Assembly: GCF_042678145.1 (NCBI RefSeq)
Contig: NZ_JBHUDG010000020.1
Location: 62,001-126,000, forward strand
DNA length: 64,000 nucleotides
Origin: Pseudopedobacter beijingensis
GTDB taxonomy: Bacteria > Bacteroidota > Bacteroidia > Sphingobacteriales > Sphingobacteriaceae
Direction of reading: 5' to 3'
Part shown: piece by piece, positions 36,441 through 45,733 of the stretch
Numbering within the stretch: position 1 is the stretch's first letter
Layout: each line of letters starts with the position of its first letter
Notes under the pieces: model-generated
Told to the model about the DNA's origin: nothing
Databases searched by the model: none
What the model saw: only the letters and a program-made list of their open reading frames with translations
Position numbers and translations under genes: made by a program

Positions 36441-37472
36441 ATGGTAAAAACCTACTCTTATAAACTTGCATTTTTTTTAATACTTTCCTTTATATCTATC
36501 AAAAAAACATCTGCACAAGGCAATGTATTGCAATTTGTACAAGCAGGTAAAGTTGATGCTGCCAAACTCGCACAAGCATACCTCCACCCTTTTTTTAGAG
36601 GAGTTGGTTACGGGATGAATAGTGCCTGGTTTAATTCTGCGCGAGCTAAAGCTCCTGGCCGATTTGACCTTAGAATACAAGCTACCGGAGCTATAGTTCC
36701 AATTTCTGATAGAACATTTGACATCAACAAATTAAATCTGTCCAACGTTGAAGCTTTTAACGCCACAACATTTACTCCCACTGCTTTTGGAAATAATGAA
36801 ACAGGGGCTACTGTTATGTTAAAGAATGATAACAGTGTAAACTTCAACCTTCCCCCTGGAACAGGCATAAACATGGTGCCATCGCCACAAGTACAGCTTA
36901 CTATTGGTTTAGTAAAAGAATCTGAAATTTCATTAAGATATACTCCTAAAGTTGGAGGAGATAATTACGGAAAAGTAAGTTCATGGGGAATAGGGTTAAA
37001 AAAAGAGATCACTAAGTTACTTCCATGGAAAACAGAAAAAGTGATCCCTATTGATTTGGCTATTGCGGTTGGTTACAACCAGATAAACTACGATTACAAT
37101 ATTGCCATTCACAAACAAGTAGGTGAAGAGCATAATATAAATCTTAACCAGCGTTTAGAAGCCCGATTTTATGGTTATAATATTGATGCTATCCTATCCA
37201 AAAAACTATCATTCTTTACTCCTTTTGTTAGTGTGGGTTACAACAATGCAAAAAGCAACCTTGGTATTTTAGGTGAATATAGAGTAATGGCGGCTGGTAA
37301 AAAAATAGAGACCTTAACCGACCCGGTAAGCATTAAACAGAATGATATTTCCGGTATGAGGGCAAATATAGGTTTTGCTCTCCATCTGTTTTATATGAGA
37401 TTGTATGGTTCTTATAGTATTGGCGAGTATAGAGCAGTTACTGCTGGTATTGGTTTAGGTATAGGTAAATAA
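36441..37472 (+). CDS. DUF6588-like outer-membrane beta-barrel protein
   Basis: 343 residues with a signal peptide (cleavage near TSAQG). The rest has alternating amphipathic strands and ends with a Gly-rich final strand (GIGLGIGK). N-terminal features (GKVDAAKLAQAYLHPFFRGVGYGMNSAW) resemble the uncharacterised DUF6588 family of Bacteroidota. It is probably an outer membrane protein of unknown function. The next gene starts 47 nt later. Confidence 0.65.
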   Translation: MVKTYSYKLAFFLILSFISIKKTSAQGNVLQFVQAGKVDAAKLAQAYLHPFFRGVGYGMNSAWFNSARAKAPGRFDLRIQATGAIVPISDRTFDINKLNLSNVEAFNATTFTPTAFGNNETGATVMLKNDNSVNFNLPPGTGINMVPSPQVQLTIGLVKESEISLRYTPKVGGDNYGKVSSWGIGLKKEITKLLPWKTEKVIPIDLAIAVGYNQINYDYNIAIHKQVGEEHNINLNQRLEARFYGYNIDAILSKKLSFFTPFVSVGYNNAKSNLGILGEYRVMAAGKKIETLTDPVSIKQNDISGMRANIGFALHLFYMRLYGSYSIGEYRAVTAGIGLGIGK

Positions 37473-37519
37473 TAACAGACCTTTTAAAAATCTAAATAAG
37501 CTATTAATTTTACCTTTAA

Positions 37520-38404
37520 ATGCTCCCCTTTACCATATATAGCCCAGAAGAAGAAATACATCTTCCTCTCTTAAAAGAAAAACAAATACAACTGTTTATA
37601 AAAAGAGACGATTTAATCCACCCATTTATATCTGGCAATAAATGGAGAAAACTTAAATATAATCTTGAAAAAGCTACCAAACTACGTAAAAATCACTTAG
37701 TCAGTTTTGGTGGAACCTATTCTAATCATATATTGGCTTTAGCTTCTGCTGGTGCAAAATTTGGCTTCAAAACCACAGCCTTTATTCGTGGAGAAGAAGT
37801 AAATAACGAGATTTTATCCTTGTGTAAAATATTTGGAATGACATTAATCTTTGTCTCCCGAGAAGCATACAAAAACAAAGAAGTTCTTTATGAAACAACT
37901 TTTGGCAATACAGGCGACACTTATTTCATCAATGAAGGCGGAGCAGGTACTGAGGCAGAAAAAGGCTGTAGAGAGGTCATAAAGGAACTACAACAACAAT
38001 ATGATTATATCTTCTGCGCTGCAGGAACCGGAACTACAGCTGCCGGACTTATAAATGGCATAAATGAACAAAATTTAGCCAGCATTTTACATGTAATACC
38101 GGTATTAAAAGGATTTACTGCTTTAAGAGAAGAAATAGATAGTTTACTAAAAAAACCTATCAACTATGTTATTCATGAAAATTATCATTTTGGTGGATAT
38201 GCAAAAACAAAACCCGAACTGATAGCATTCATCAAACAATTCGTACAAAATACCGGTATTTTAACAGACCCTGTTTACACGGGTAAAGTTATTTATGGAA
38301 TATATGATCTTATCAATGCTGACCTGTTTAAGCCCGGTTCTAAAATATTGATGGTTCATACAGGAGGTATTTTTGGCATCTTAGGAATGTTGGATAAATT
38401 TTAA
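37520..38404 (+). CDS. PLP-dependent D-cysteine desulfhydrase/ACC deaminase-like enzyme
   Basis: 294 residues of PLP fold type II. LFIKRDDLIHPFISGNKWRKLKYNL holds the PLP lysine (Lys41 by analogy), and SFGGTYSNHILALASAGAKFG and AAGTGTTAAG form the phosphate and substrate loops. Homologues are annotated as ACC deaminase or D-cysteine desulfhydrase; in most non-plant bacteria the second is more likely. It ends at a bidirectional terminator. Confidence 0.85.
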   Translation: MLPFTIYSPEEEIHLPLLKEKQIQLFIKRDDLIHPFISGNKWRKLKYNLEKATKLRKNHLVSFGGTYSNHILALASAGAKFGFKTTAFIRGEEVNNEILSLCKIFGMTLIFVSREAYKNKEVLYETTFGNTGDTYFINEGGAGTEAEKGCREVIKELQQQYDYIFCAAGTGTTAAGLINGINEQNLASILHVIPVLKGFTALREEIDSLLKKPINYVIHENYHFGGYAKTKPELIAFIKQFVQNTGILTDPVYTGKVIYGIYDLINADLFKPGSKILMVHTGGIFGILGMLDKF

Positions 38405-38441
38405 CAAACTTAGTATTCACTTACATAAATTCTATTAAAAC

Positions 38442-38473
38442 AAAAAGCCCAATGAAAATTCATTGGGCTTTTT
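38442..38473. terminator. Bidirectional terminator
   Basis: A perfect 13-bp stem (aaaaagcccaatg / cattgggcttttt) with a 6-nt loop ends the desulfhydrase-like gene on the plus strand and the ribosomal operon after rplQ on the minus strand. Confidence 0.93.
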
Positions 38474-38498
38474 ATGTTATTAAATAATCTTAAGCAGA

Positions 38499-39038
38499 CT
38501 ATTTTTCTTCTTTTGCTTCATCAGCATCTTCTGCTTCAGGTTGTACCTCTTCTGCCGGAGCTTCTGCTACTGGAGTCTCTTCAACTACAACAGCTTCTTC
38601 TGTCTCAGTAGCTTTTTTAGCTTTACCACCTCTTCTACGAGTAGTTTTTTTCTCAACTTTAGCTTCTGCACCGTATACTGTATTGAAATCTACCAATTCG
38701 ATAATAGCCATAGAAGCATTATCTCCAAGACGATTTCCTAATTTAATGATACGAGTATAACCACCTGGTCTGTTAGCAATCTTCTCTGCAACTTCGCGGA
38801 ATAAGATAGTAACTACCTCTTTGTTTTGCAATAAAGAGAAAACTGTACGACGAGAATGCGTTGTATCGTTTTTAGATTTGGTTAAGATTGGCTCTACATA
38901 AGTACGTAAAGCTTTAGCTTTAGCCAAAGTAGTAACAATACGTTTGTGTAAAATTAAAGACGAAGACATGTTAGCCATCATTGCTTTTCTGTGGCTGTCT
39001 GTACGTCCTAAATGATTAATTTTTTTTCCGTGTCTCAT
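38499..39038 (-). CDS. rplQ: Ribosomal protein bL17
   Basis: 179 residues. The L17 core (MRHGKKINHLGRTDSHRKAMMANM...) covers about 1-118, followed by a Lys/Arg patch and then a Glu/Ala/Val-rich acidic tail of about 50 residues that E. coli L17 lacks. It is part of the large subunit near the tunnel exit. It is the last gene of the superoperon, 72 nt after rpoA. Confidence 0.98.
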   Translation of the reverse strand: MRHGKKINHLGRTDSHRKAMMANMSSSLILHKRIVTTLAKAKALRTYVEPILTKSKNDTTHSRRTVFSLLQNKEVVTILFREVAEKIANRPGGYTRIIKLGNRLGDNASMAIIELVDFNTVYGAEAKVEKKTTRRRGGKAKKATETEEAVVVEETPVAEAPAEEVQPEAEDADEAKEEK

Positions 39039-39110
39039 TGTTTTATTTATTCGCGCATACCGTCAGCTCTAGCCCCTATGGCGAGCCGGGAATTATGCGT
39101 CATTTTCTTA

Positions 39111-40103
39111 TTACTCCTCGTCTAACTTATATTTAGACAAGTTCATACCAAAAGATAATCCTTTTGATTTTACAAGCTCCTGAATCTCAGTTAAAGATTT
39201 CTTACCGAAGTTTCTGAATTTCAACATATCAGCCACATCGTAAGAAACTAAATCTGCTAAAGAACGGATATCCGCTGCTTTTAAACAGTTTAAAGCTCTA
39301 ACAGAAAGATCTAGATCTACCAATTCAGTTTTAAGGATTTTACGCATGTGCAATACTTCCTCATCCACTTCTTTAGTTTCTTCTTTCGCTTGTGATTCTA
39401 ACACCAAATTCTCATCAGAGAATAACATAAAGTGTTGAATCAAGATTTTTGCTGCCTCTTTCAAAGCATCTTCCGGATGGATAGATCCATCGGTAGAAAT
39501 ATCAAGTAACAATTTTTCATAATCGGTTTTTTGTTCAACACGATAGTTTTCAATTGTATACTTTACATTTTTAATAGGCGTATAAATAGAGTCGATAGCA
39601 ATAACGCCAACTGCTGCATCGGCATTTTTGTTTTCTTCTGCTGCTACGTAACCTCTTCCTTTGTTAATTGTAAGTTCTATTTCTAAAGTAACAGAAGCTT
39701 CCATATTACAAACAACAAAATCTGGGTTTAACACCTCAAAATTGTTCGAAAACTTAGTGATATCACCAGCTTTGAAGCTTTCCTGTCCGTTGATGATTAC
39801 AAAGATTTTTTCAGAGTCACCAGACTCGCCAGTCTTTTTAAAACGAACTTGCTTAAGATTCAAGATGATATCTACAACATCTTCGGCTACACCTTTGATG
39901 GTAGAAAACTCGTGAGATACACCTGAGAATCTTACTGAGGTAATCGCGTAACCTTCTAAAGACGATAACAAAATTCTTCTTAAAGCATTACCTATAGTAA
40001 CACCAAATCCGGGTTCTAATGGACGAAATTCAAACGTTCCATCAAAATCCGTAGATTTTTGCATAATAACTTTATCAGGTTTCTGAAATGCTAAAATTGC
40101 CAT
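39111..40103 (-). CDS. rpoA: RNA polymerase alpha subunit
   Basis: 330 residues. The N-terminal dimerisation domain includes EPGFGVTIGNALRRILLSSLEGYAI; the C-terminal domain (about 255-325) has the LDLSVRALNCLKAADI and KNFGKKSLTEI-like (RNFGKKSLTEIQ) helices that bind UP elements and activators. It scaffolds polymerase assembly. Conserved place between rpsD and rplQ. Confidence 0.99.
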   Translation of the reverse strand: MAILAFQKPDKVIMQKSTDFDGTFEFRPLEPGFGVTIGNALRRILLSSLEGYAITSVRFSGVSHEFSTIKGVAEDVVDIILNLKQVRFKKTGESGDSEKIFVIINGQESFKAGDITKFSNNFEVLNPDFVVCNMEASVTLEIELTINKGRGYVAAEENKNADAAVGVIAIDSIYTPIKNVKYTIENYRVEQKTDYEKLLLDISTDGSIHPEDALKEAAKILIQHFMLFSDENLVLESQAKEETKEVDEEVLHMRKILKTELVDLDLSVRALNCLKAADIRSLADLVSYDVADMLKFRNFGKKSLTEIQELVKSKGLSFGMNLSKYKLDEE

Positions 40104-40181
40104 TTATTGCCTTGTATTTTATCGTTAATTCTTAGATAAACAACCAATTGCCAACCCAAGAGTTGGCAATTAAAAGTATCA

Positions 40182-40790
40182 TTATTTAGAGTATAACTCG
40201 ACGATTAAGTTCTCTTTAATGTTTTCAGGGATGCTCTCTCTATCAGGATATTGAACAAATTTTCCTGTTAAATTTTTAGCGTCCCACTCTAACCAAGAGT
40301 ATTTGTTAATAGTACGTCCAGCTACAGAGTTTGTTACCACTTCCAAAGATTTGGATCTCTCACGAACTTCGATAGTATCACCCGGTCTTACTGAAAAAGA
40401 AGGGATATTAACTAATTCTCCATTCACAAGTATATGTCTGTGAGATACCAATTGACGAGCTGCAGATCTTGTAGTTGCAATACCTAAACGGTAAACTACG
40501 TTATCTAAACGAGCTTCTAGCAATTGCAATAAGTTAGTACCTGCGATACCACCTTTTGCAGATGCTTTTTTGAATAAGTTAGAGAATTGTTTCTCTAATA
40601 CACCATAAGTGTATTTTACTTTTTGCTTTTCTGTTAACTGAATAGAGTATTCAGATTGCTTTCCTCTTCTTTTAGAAGGTCCGTGCTGACCTGGAGGATA
40701 GTTTTTTCTTTCTAATGCTTTGTCTGGACCAAAAATTGGCTCTCTGAACTTACGAGCAATTTTTGATTTAGGGCCTGTATATCTTGCCAT
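40182..40790 (-). CDS. rpsD: Ribosomal protein uS4
   Basis: 202 residues. Start MARYTGPKSKIARKFREPIFG, the S4 RNA-binding domain (LEARLDNVVYRLG, SRRH-like LVSHRHILVNG) and the C-terminal VELYSK are typical. It binds 16S rRNA early in assembly and in other bacteria represses its operon. No N-terminal zinc cysteines are present. Confidence 0.98.
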   Translation of the reverse strand: MARYTGPKSKIARKFREPIFGPDKALERKNYPPGQHGPSKRRGKQSEYSIQLTEKQKVKYTYGVLEKQFSNLFKKASAKGGIAGTNLLQLLEARLDNVVYRLGIATTRSAARQLVSHRHILVNGELVNIPSFSVRPGDTIEVRERSKSLEVVTNSVAGRTINKYSWLEWDAKNLTGKFVQYPDRESIPENIKENLIVELYSK

Positions 40791-40853
40791 TTTTTATCTG
40801 TTTAAAGTATCTACCCAACTATATCAGGAGAATCTTATCTTTAAAAATTGTTA

Positions 40854-41243
40854 TTAAACTCTTCTTCTTTTTGGAGGACGACATCCGTTATGAGGCAGCG
40901 GAGTGATATCTTTAATTGTTGTTACCTCGATACCTGCATTTTGCAAAGTACGGATAGCAGACTCACGACCTGAACCTGGACCTTTTACGAAAACCTCAAC
41001 TTTACGAACACCTAAATCGTAAGCTACTTTACCGCAATCTGTTGCAGCTTGCGAAGCAGCATAAGGTGTATTTTTCTTAGAACCTTTAAAACCTTGTTTA
41101 CCAGCTGATGACCAAGAGATAGTCTGACCTTGGTTGTTGGTAATGGTTATGATGATATTGTTAAAAGTAGCGTTAATGTGTGCTTGGCCTACTGGCTCAA
41201 TTACAACTATACGCTTTTTTGTAACTTTTTTTGTCTTAGCCAT
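40854..41243 (-). CDS. rpsK: Ribosomal protein uS11
   Basis: 129 residues. GQAHINATFNNIIITITN, SSAGKQGFKGSKKNTPYAAQ-like region, FVKGPGSGRESAIR and the C-terminal DITPLPHNGCRPPKRRRV identify S11 of the 30S platform. It lies 16 nt after rpsM. Confidence 0.98.
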   Translation of the reverse strand: MAKTKKVTKKRIVVIEPVGQAHINATFNNIIITITNNQGQTISWSSAGKQGFKGSKKNTPYAASQAATDCGKVAYDLGVRKVEVFVKGPGSGRESAIRTLQNAGIEVTTIKDITPLPHNGCRPPKRRRV

Positions 41244-41259
41244 TTCTTACTATCAATTA

Positions 41260-41637
41260 TTATTTAGTAGCCTTTTTCTTATTCGCAACAGTTTTTCTCT
41301 TACCTTTACGAGTACGTGAGTTGTTTTTAGTCCTCTGTCCACGTAATGGAAGCCCTTTTCTGTGGCGTAATCCTCTGTAACAACCAATATCCATCAAACG
41401 TTTGATGTTCAATTGAACTTCTGATCTTAATTGACCTTCAACTTTGATAGAATCAGAAATAATGTTACGGATGGCTGTTAATTCATCATCGGTCCATTCT
41501 TGAACTTTTTTATCGAAATTGATACCAGCTTGTGTCAAGATCTCTTGAGCTGTTTTTCTGCCAATTCCGAAAATATAAGTAAGGCCGATCTCTCCTCTTT
41601 TGTTTTTTGGTAAATCTATACCTGCTATCCTTGCCAT
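41260..41637 (-). CDS. rpsM: Ribosomal protein uS13
   Basis: 125 residues. MARIAGIDLPKNKRGEIGLTYIFGIG start, GCYRGLRHRKGLPLRGQRT core and a basic C-terminal tail that reaches the decoding region. It is a 30S head protein that contacts the 50S subunit. Confidence 0.98.
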   Translation of the reverse strand: MARIAGIDLPKNKRGEIGLTYIFGIGRKTAQEILTQAGINFDKKVQEWTDDELTAIRNIISDSIKVEGQLRSEVQLNIKRLMDIGCYRGLRHRKGLPLRGQRTKNNSRTRKGKRKTVANKKKATK

Positions 41638-41667
41638 TTATTATTTGTTGATAGTTTAAAATTACGA

Positions 41668-41784
41668 TTAACCTTGACGCTGTTTATACTTAGGATTTTT
41701 CTTGTTAATCACGTATAATTTTCCTTTTCTACGGATTATTTTGCAATCAGCGCTGCGCTTTTTGATTGATGCTCTAACTTTCAT
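41668..41784 (-). CDS. rpmJ: Ribosomal protein bL36, zinc-free form
   Basis: 38 residues read directly from the minus strand: MKVRASIKKRSADCKIIRRK, then a basic stretch ending PKYKQRQG. It sits 4 nt after infA and 30 nt before rpsM, its usual place. Of the four zinc ligands of the C+ form only Cys14 is kept; the others are Ser, Asn and Tyr. It is the non-zinc form. Confidence 0.97.
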   Translation of the reverse strand: MKVRASIKKRSADCKIIRRKGKLYVINKKNPKYKQRQG

Positions 41785-41788
41785 TGTC

Positions 41789-42007
41789 TTATTTATATCT
41801 ATAAGTTATTCTGCCTTTTGTTAAGTCATATGGAGACATCTCCAATTTCACACGGTCTCCAGGTAGAATTTTGATATAGTGCATTCTCATCTTACCTGAA
41901 ATATGTGCTATGATCTCGTGACCGTTCTCTAGTTCAACACGAAACATTGCATTAGATAATGCTTCTTTAATTACTCCGTCTTGTTCTATAGAGGATTGTT
42001 TAGCCAT
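41789..42007 (-). CDS. infA: Translation initiation factor IF-1
   Basis: 72 residues, one OB fold: VIKEALSNAMFRVELENGHEIIAHISGKMR, ILPGDRVKLEMSPYDLTKGRI. It occupies the ribosomal A site during initiation. A 72-nt gap to map contains a -7-like box. Confidence 0.98.
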   Translation of the reverse strand: MAKQSSIEQDGVIKEALSNAMFRVELENGHEIIAHISGKMRMHYIKILPGDRVKLEMSPYDLTKGRITYRYK

Positions 42008-42052
42008 ATATTTTCCAAATATTATTTAAATCACACCGCGTAAAGCGGGACG

Positions 42053-42060
42053 CAAAATTA
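42053..42060 (-). promoter_or_regulatory. Possible internal promoter before infA
   Basis: Minus strand TAATTTTG (TAnnTTTG type) lies 45 nt before infA in one of the longer gaps of the operon. A TTG upstream is only 14 nt away, so the match is partial. Confidence 0.35.
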
Positions 42061-42079
42061 AATAATTTTTTTTACAAAT

Positions 42080-42862
42080 TTAAACTTTATTTATAACTTC
42101 TTCAATGTAACTAAAAGTTGACAGAATATCCGGCTTTCCTTTAGCTATTGCAACGGTATGTTCGAAGTGAGCAGACAACTTTCCGTCAATTGTTGAAACG
42201 GTCCATCCATCATCCCAAAACTTCACTCCCGCCTTACCCGAATTAATCATGGGTTCTATAGCTATAACCATTCCTTCCTGTAATTTCATGCCCGAACCGC
42301 GCTTACCATAATTTGGAACCTCAGGTTTTTCATGAAGCTCTTTTCCTACCCCATGTCCAACCAATTCCCTTACCACACCAAAACCATTAGATTCAGCCTG
42401 TTCTTGGCAAGCATAAGCAATATCACCTATTCTATTACCAGTTACTGCTTTATCTACCGCTAAGCGCAAACATTCTTGTGTTACTTGAAGCAGTCTTTTA
42501 GCTTCTTCAGAAATTTCGCCAACAGCAAAAGTGTAAGCAGAATCCCCGAAAAATTTGTTTTTTATGACTCCGCAATCCACCGAAACAATGTCTCCATCTT
42601 TAAGTTCGTACTTGCCTGGAAAGCCATGTACTACCTGGTCATTTAAAGAGATACACAATGAATATGGGAAGCCATGATAATTTAAAAAAGCAGGTATTGC
42701 CCCGTTGTCCCTCATAAACTCTTCAGCTAAACTATTAAGCTTTATAGTAGAAACTCCCGGAGCAATAACTTTTGCTATTTCTGCCAAGGTTTTAGATACT
42801 AACAGAGAACTCTCTCTGATTAGTTCAATCTCCTCGGCAGTTTTAAATATTACTTTTGACAT
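42080..42862 (-). CDS. map: Methionine aminopeptidase type I
   Basis: 260 residues from the ATG at 42862; a longer reading to 42895 would overlap secY and adds no domain. Metal ligands are in VSVDCGVIKNKFFGDSAYTF (two Asp), VGHGVGKELHEKPEVPNYG (His), GMVIAIEPMI (Glu) and SAHFEHTVAI (Glu). It removes the N-terminal Met from new proteins. It lies 7 nt after secY. Confidence 0.97.
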   Translation of the reverse strand: MSKVIFKTAEEIELIRESSLLVSKTLAEIAKVIAPGVSTIKLNSLAEEFMRDNGAIPAFLNYHGFPYSLCISLNDQVVHGFPGKYELKDGDIVSVDCGVIKNKFFGDSAYTFAVGEISEEAKRLLQVTQECLRLAVDKAVTGNRIGDIAYACQEQAESNGFGVVRELVGHGVGKELHEKPEVPNYGKRGSGMKLQEGMVIAIEPMINSGKAGVKFWDDGWTVSTIDGKLSAHFEHTVAIAKGKPDILSTFSYIEEVINKV

Positions 42863-42869
42863 AATAAAA

Positions 42870-44201
42870 TTAAATCGCAGAGCCCGCAGAAGCAACGCTT
42901 ACATCGCTACGACCTTTAATTCTACCTGTCTTCATTAACCCATCATAATGACGCATTAGAAGGTAACTTTCGATTTGTTGTAATGTATCCAATACTACGG
43001 CAACCAAAATCAACAGAGATGTCCCTCCGAAGAAATGTGCAAACTGAGAGTTTATACCCAAAATAATAGCCAAAGAAGGCATAATTGCAATGATTGCCAA
43101 GAAAACAGATCCTGGTAAAGTTATCCTTGAAATGATAGCATCTATATAATCAGCTGTTGTTTTTCCTGGTTTTACTCCCGGAATAAATCCACCATTCTTT
43201 TTCATATCATCAGCCATTTGATTTGGGTTGATGGTAATTGCCGTATAAAAGAAGGTAAACAGGATGATTAATATTGCAAACGTTAAGTTATAAGCTAATG
43301 AAGTATAATCACTAAAAGAGGCCAATACCGATGATTGTGCACTTGGAAAAAATTGCCCGATAGTAGACGGAATAAACATAATAGCTTGTGCAAAGATAAT
43401 AGGCATAACCCCAGCTGCATTTAGCTTTAATGGGATATACTGTCTTACACCTCCGTATTGTTTATTACCTACAATCTTTTTCGCATACTGCACTGGTATC
43501 TTTCTGGTTCCCTGAATAATCAATACAGTAAACATAATTACCGCAAACAAAGCTACAAATTCAATAAAGAACATGATTAAGCCTCCTTGTCCTGTACTTC
43601 TGCTGATAAACTCAGCTGAAATGCCATACGGTAATTGAGCAATAATACCCACCATAATCAATAAAGAGATACCATTTCCGATACCCTTATCGGTAATCTT
43701 CTCTCCCATCCACATTACAAACATAGTACCTGCTGTTAATACCACCATTGAAGAGATGGTAAACAAAGGCTCATCTATTAACCTTGCATTATCGTGTATT
43801 TGAGATTTCACATACCCAATAGCTTGCAAAGCAGTAATAGCAATGGTTAAATAACGTGTAATTTGAGTTGTCTTCTTTCTTCCGCTTTCACCTTCCTTCT
43901 GCAACTTCTGGAAATAAGGAACCGCAATTCCTAATAATTGGATAACAATAGATGCAGAGATATACGGCATAACACCTAATGCAAAAATAGACGCTCTTGA
44001 GAAAGAACCTCCTGCAAACATGTTAAGCAATCCTAGCAATCCTTCTTTTGCTTCTCCTTCAAGAGATCTGGGATCTACACCGGGTAATACTATAAAAGAC
44101 CCGACTCTATAAACCAAAAGAATTAAGAGTGTGTATAAAATACGCACTCTTAATTCCTCAATTTTCCAAATATTGGATAAAGTTGTGAACAGCTTCTTCA
44201 T
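42870..44201 (-). CDS. secY: Protein translocase subunit SecY
   Basis: 443 residues with ten membrane segments. VGSFIVLPGVD, LGVMPYISASIVIQLL, the MGEKITDKGIGNGISLLI loop, QYGGVRQYIPLKLNAAGVMPIIFAQAI and the LMRHYDGLMK C-terminus are all typical. It forms the Sec channel. It lies between rplO and map as usual. Confidence 0.99.
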   Translation of the reverse strand: MKKLFTTLSNIWKIEELRVRILYTLLILLVYRVGSFIVLPGVDPRSLEGEAKEGLLGLLNMFAGGSFSRASIFALGVMPYISASIVIQLLGIAVPYFQKLQKEGESGRKKTTQITRYLTIAITALQAIGYVKSQIHDNARLIDEPLFTISSMVVLTAGTMFVMWMGEKITDKGIGNGISLLIMVGIIAQLPYGISAEFISRSTGQGGLIMFFIEFVALFAVIMFTVLIIQGTRKIPVQYAKKIVGNKQYGGVRQYIPLKLNAAGVMPIIFAQAIMFIPSTIGQFFPSAQSSVLASFSDYTSLAYNLTFAILIILFTFFYTAITINPNQMADDMKKNGGFIPGVKPGKTTADYIDAIISRITLPGSVFLAIIAIMPSLAIILGINSQFAHFFGGTSLLILVAVVLDTLQQIESYLLMRHYDGLMKTGRIKGRSDVSVASAGSAI

Positions 44202-44204
44202 TCA

Positions 44205-44651
44205 TTATAATTTAACAACAGAACCGCCTGCAGCTTCAATAGCTTTTTGTGCAGTTGCTGTAAATGCATGTGCTTTAACTTCTAATTTAGCTTTTAATTC
44301 GCCTCTTCCCAAAATTTTCACGATATCATTTTTAGATACCAAACCGTGGTCTTTAAGCGTTTCAAAATCAACTGTTGATAAATTAAACTTCTCAACTAAG
44401 CTTTGAAGAACATCTAGGTTCACACCTACGTATTCTACTCTGTTAGCATTTTTAAAGCCAACTTTTGGAACACGACGTTGTAAAGGCATCTGTCCACCTT
44501 CAAAACCTACTTTTGTAGAATGTCCAGATCTGGATCCAGCTCCTTTATGTCCGCGAGTAGAAGTACCACCACGGCCAGAACCTGTTCCACGTCCTATTCT
44601 TTTCTTATTTTTTATTGAACCTTCTGCAGGTTTTAAGTTACTTAAATTCAT
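44205..44651 (-). CDS. rplO: Ribosomal protein uL15
   Basis: 148 residues. The Gly/Arg-rich N-terminus (KKRIGRGTGSGRGGTSTRGHKGAGSRSG) and GFEGGQMPLQRRVPKVGF identify L15, a 50S assembly protein. secY starts 3 nt after its stop. Confidence 0.98.
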   Translation of the reverse strand: MNLSNLKPAEGSIKNKKRIGRGTGSGRGGTSTRGHKGAGSRSGHSTKVGFEGGQMPLQRRVPKVGFKNANRVEYVGVNLDVLQSLVEKFNLSTVDFETLKDHGLVSKNDIVKILGRGELKAKLEVKAHAFTATAQKAIEAAGGSVVKL

Positions 44652-44656
44652 GGTAA

Positions 44657-44836
44657 TTAAATTTTTTCAATTGCTACCAAATGATTTACTGCTTTAACCA
44701 TTCCGATGATTGCCGGAGTAGCTTCAACTTCCACGCTGTGGTTCAATTTTTTCAACCCTAAAGCCTGGATAGTTCTTTTTTGGCGCTCGCTTCTATCGAT
44801 CACGCTCTTAATCTGAGTTATTTTGATCTTAGCCAT
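44657..44836 (-). CDS. rpmD: Ribosomal protein uL30
   Basis: 59 residues read from the minus strand: MAKIKITQIKSVIDRSERQK, then LGLKKLNHSVEVE and VNHLVAIEKI at the end. It lies between rpsE and rplO with gaps of 4 and 5 nt, its conserved position. Confidence 0.97.
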   Translation of the reverse strand: MAKIKITQIKSVIDRSERQKRTIQALGLKKLNHSVEVEATPAIIGMVKAVNHLVAIEKI

Positions 44837-44840
44837 CGTA

Positions 44841-45359
44841 TTATCCGTTAAAAACTTTACTTAATGAAACACCTCTGTGGTGTGCTACCGTACGAGCATC
44901 TCTCATTTGAGCCAAAGCTGCTACCGTTGCTTTAACAACGTTGTGAGGGTTTGAAGAGCCTTTTGACTTAGCTAATACATCTGTAATACCAGCCGACTCT
45001 AATACAGCCCTCATTGCTCCACCCGCAATTACTCCGGTACCATTCGCAGCTGGTTTAATCAAAACATTACCACCTGAGAATTTTCCTATTTGTTCGTGAG
45101 GTACAGTACCGTTAATCAACGGAACTCTAACCAAATTTTTCTTAGCATCATCGATACCTTTAGCAATTGCCTCAGTAACCTCTTTAGCCTTACCTAAACC
45201 AAAACCAACAACGCCATTTTCATCTCCTACTACTACAATAGCAGAAAAGCTGAAAGTACGACCACCTTTGGTAACTTTAGCTACACGCTGGATGCTCACC
45301 AAACGATCTTTTAATTCAATCTCGTTTGCTTTTACTCTTTTTATATTGATAGTTGACAT
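44841..45359 (-). CDS. rpsE: Ribosomal protein uS5
   Basis: 172 residues. The double-stranded RNA-binding N domain (ELKDRLVSIQRVAKVTKGGRTF) and the C domain with IGKFSGGNVLIKPA and GTGVIAGGAMRAVLE are clear. It helps decoding fidelity in the 30S subunit. Confidence 0.98.
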   Translation of the reverse strand: MSTINIKRVKANEIELKDRLVSIQRVAKVTKGGRTFSFSAIVVVGDENGVVGFGLGKAKEVTEAIAKGIDDAKKNLVRVPLINGTVPHEQIGKFSGGNVLIKPAANGTGVIAGGAMRAVLESAGITDVLAKSKGSSNPHNVVKATVAALAQMRDARTVAHHRGVSLSKVFNG

Positions 45360-45371
45360 CTGCTTCTAAAA

Positions 45372-45728
45372 TTAAAAGATTAAACCTCCCTCACGCGCAC
45401 CATCAGCCAATGACTTGATACGTCCATGATATAAATAACCATTTCTATCAAAAACCACTTGGGTGATTCCTGCAGCAACCGCTTTTTCAGCAACTTTCTT
45501 ACCTACCTCTTTAGATTGCTCTATCTTAGTGCCGTTTGCGCTAAAATCTTTTTCTAATGATGAAGCAGCAACTAATGTTTTTCCAGCATTATCATCAATG
45601 ATCTGAGCGTAAATTCCTTTGTTGCTTCTAAAAACAGATAAACGAGGACGCTCTGAAGAACCAGAAACTCTTTTTCTGATGCCTTTTTTTATTCTATCTC
45701 TACGAGATAATTTAACTTTTCCTGCCAT
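45372..45728 (-). CDS. rplR: Ribosomal protein uL18
   Basis: 118 residues. KKGIRKRVSGSSERPRLSVFRS, IYAQIIDD and FDRNGYLYHGRIKSLADGAREGGL mark L18, which carries 5S rRNA into the 50S subunit. It lies 5 nt after rplF. Confidence 0.98.
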   Translation of the reverse strand: MAGKVKLSRRDRIKKGIRKRVSGSSERPRLSVFRSNKGIYAQIIDDNAGKTLVAASSLEKDFSANGTKIEQSKEVGKKVAEKAVAAGITQVVFDRNGYLYHGRIKSLADGAREGGLIF

Positions 45729-45733
45729 TACAA

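Noticed and set aside
38541..38741. Plus-strand ORF opposite rplQ rich in Phe and Ser
   Set aside because: It is the antisense of the Glu/Lys-rich L17 tail.
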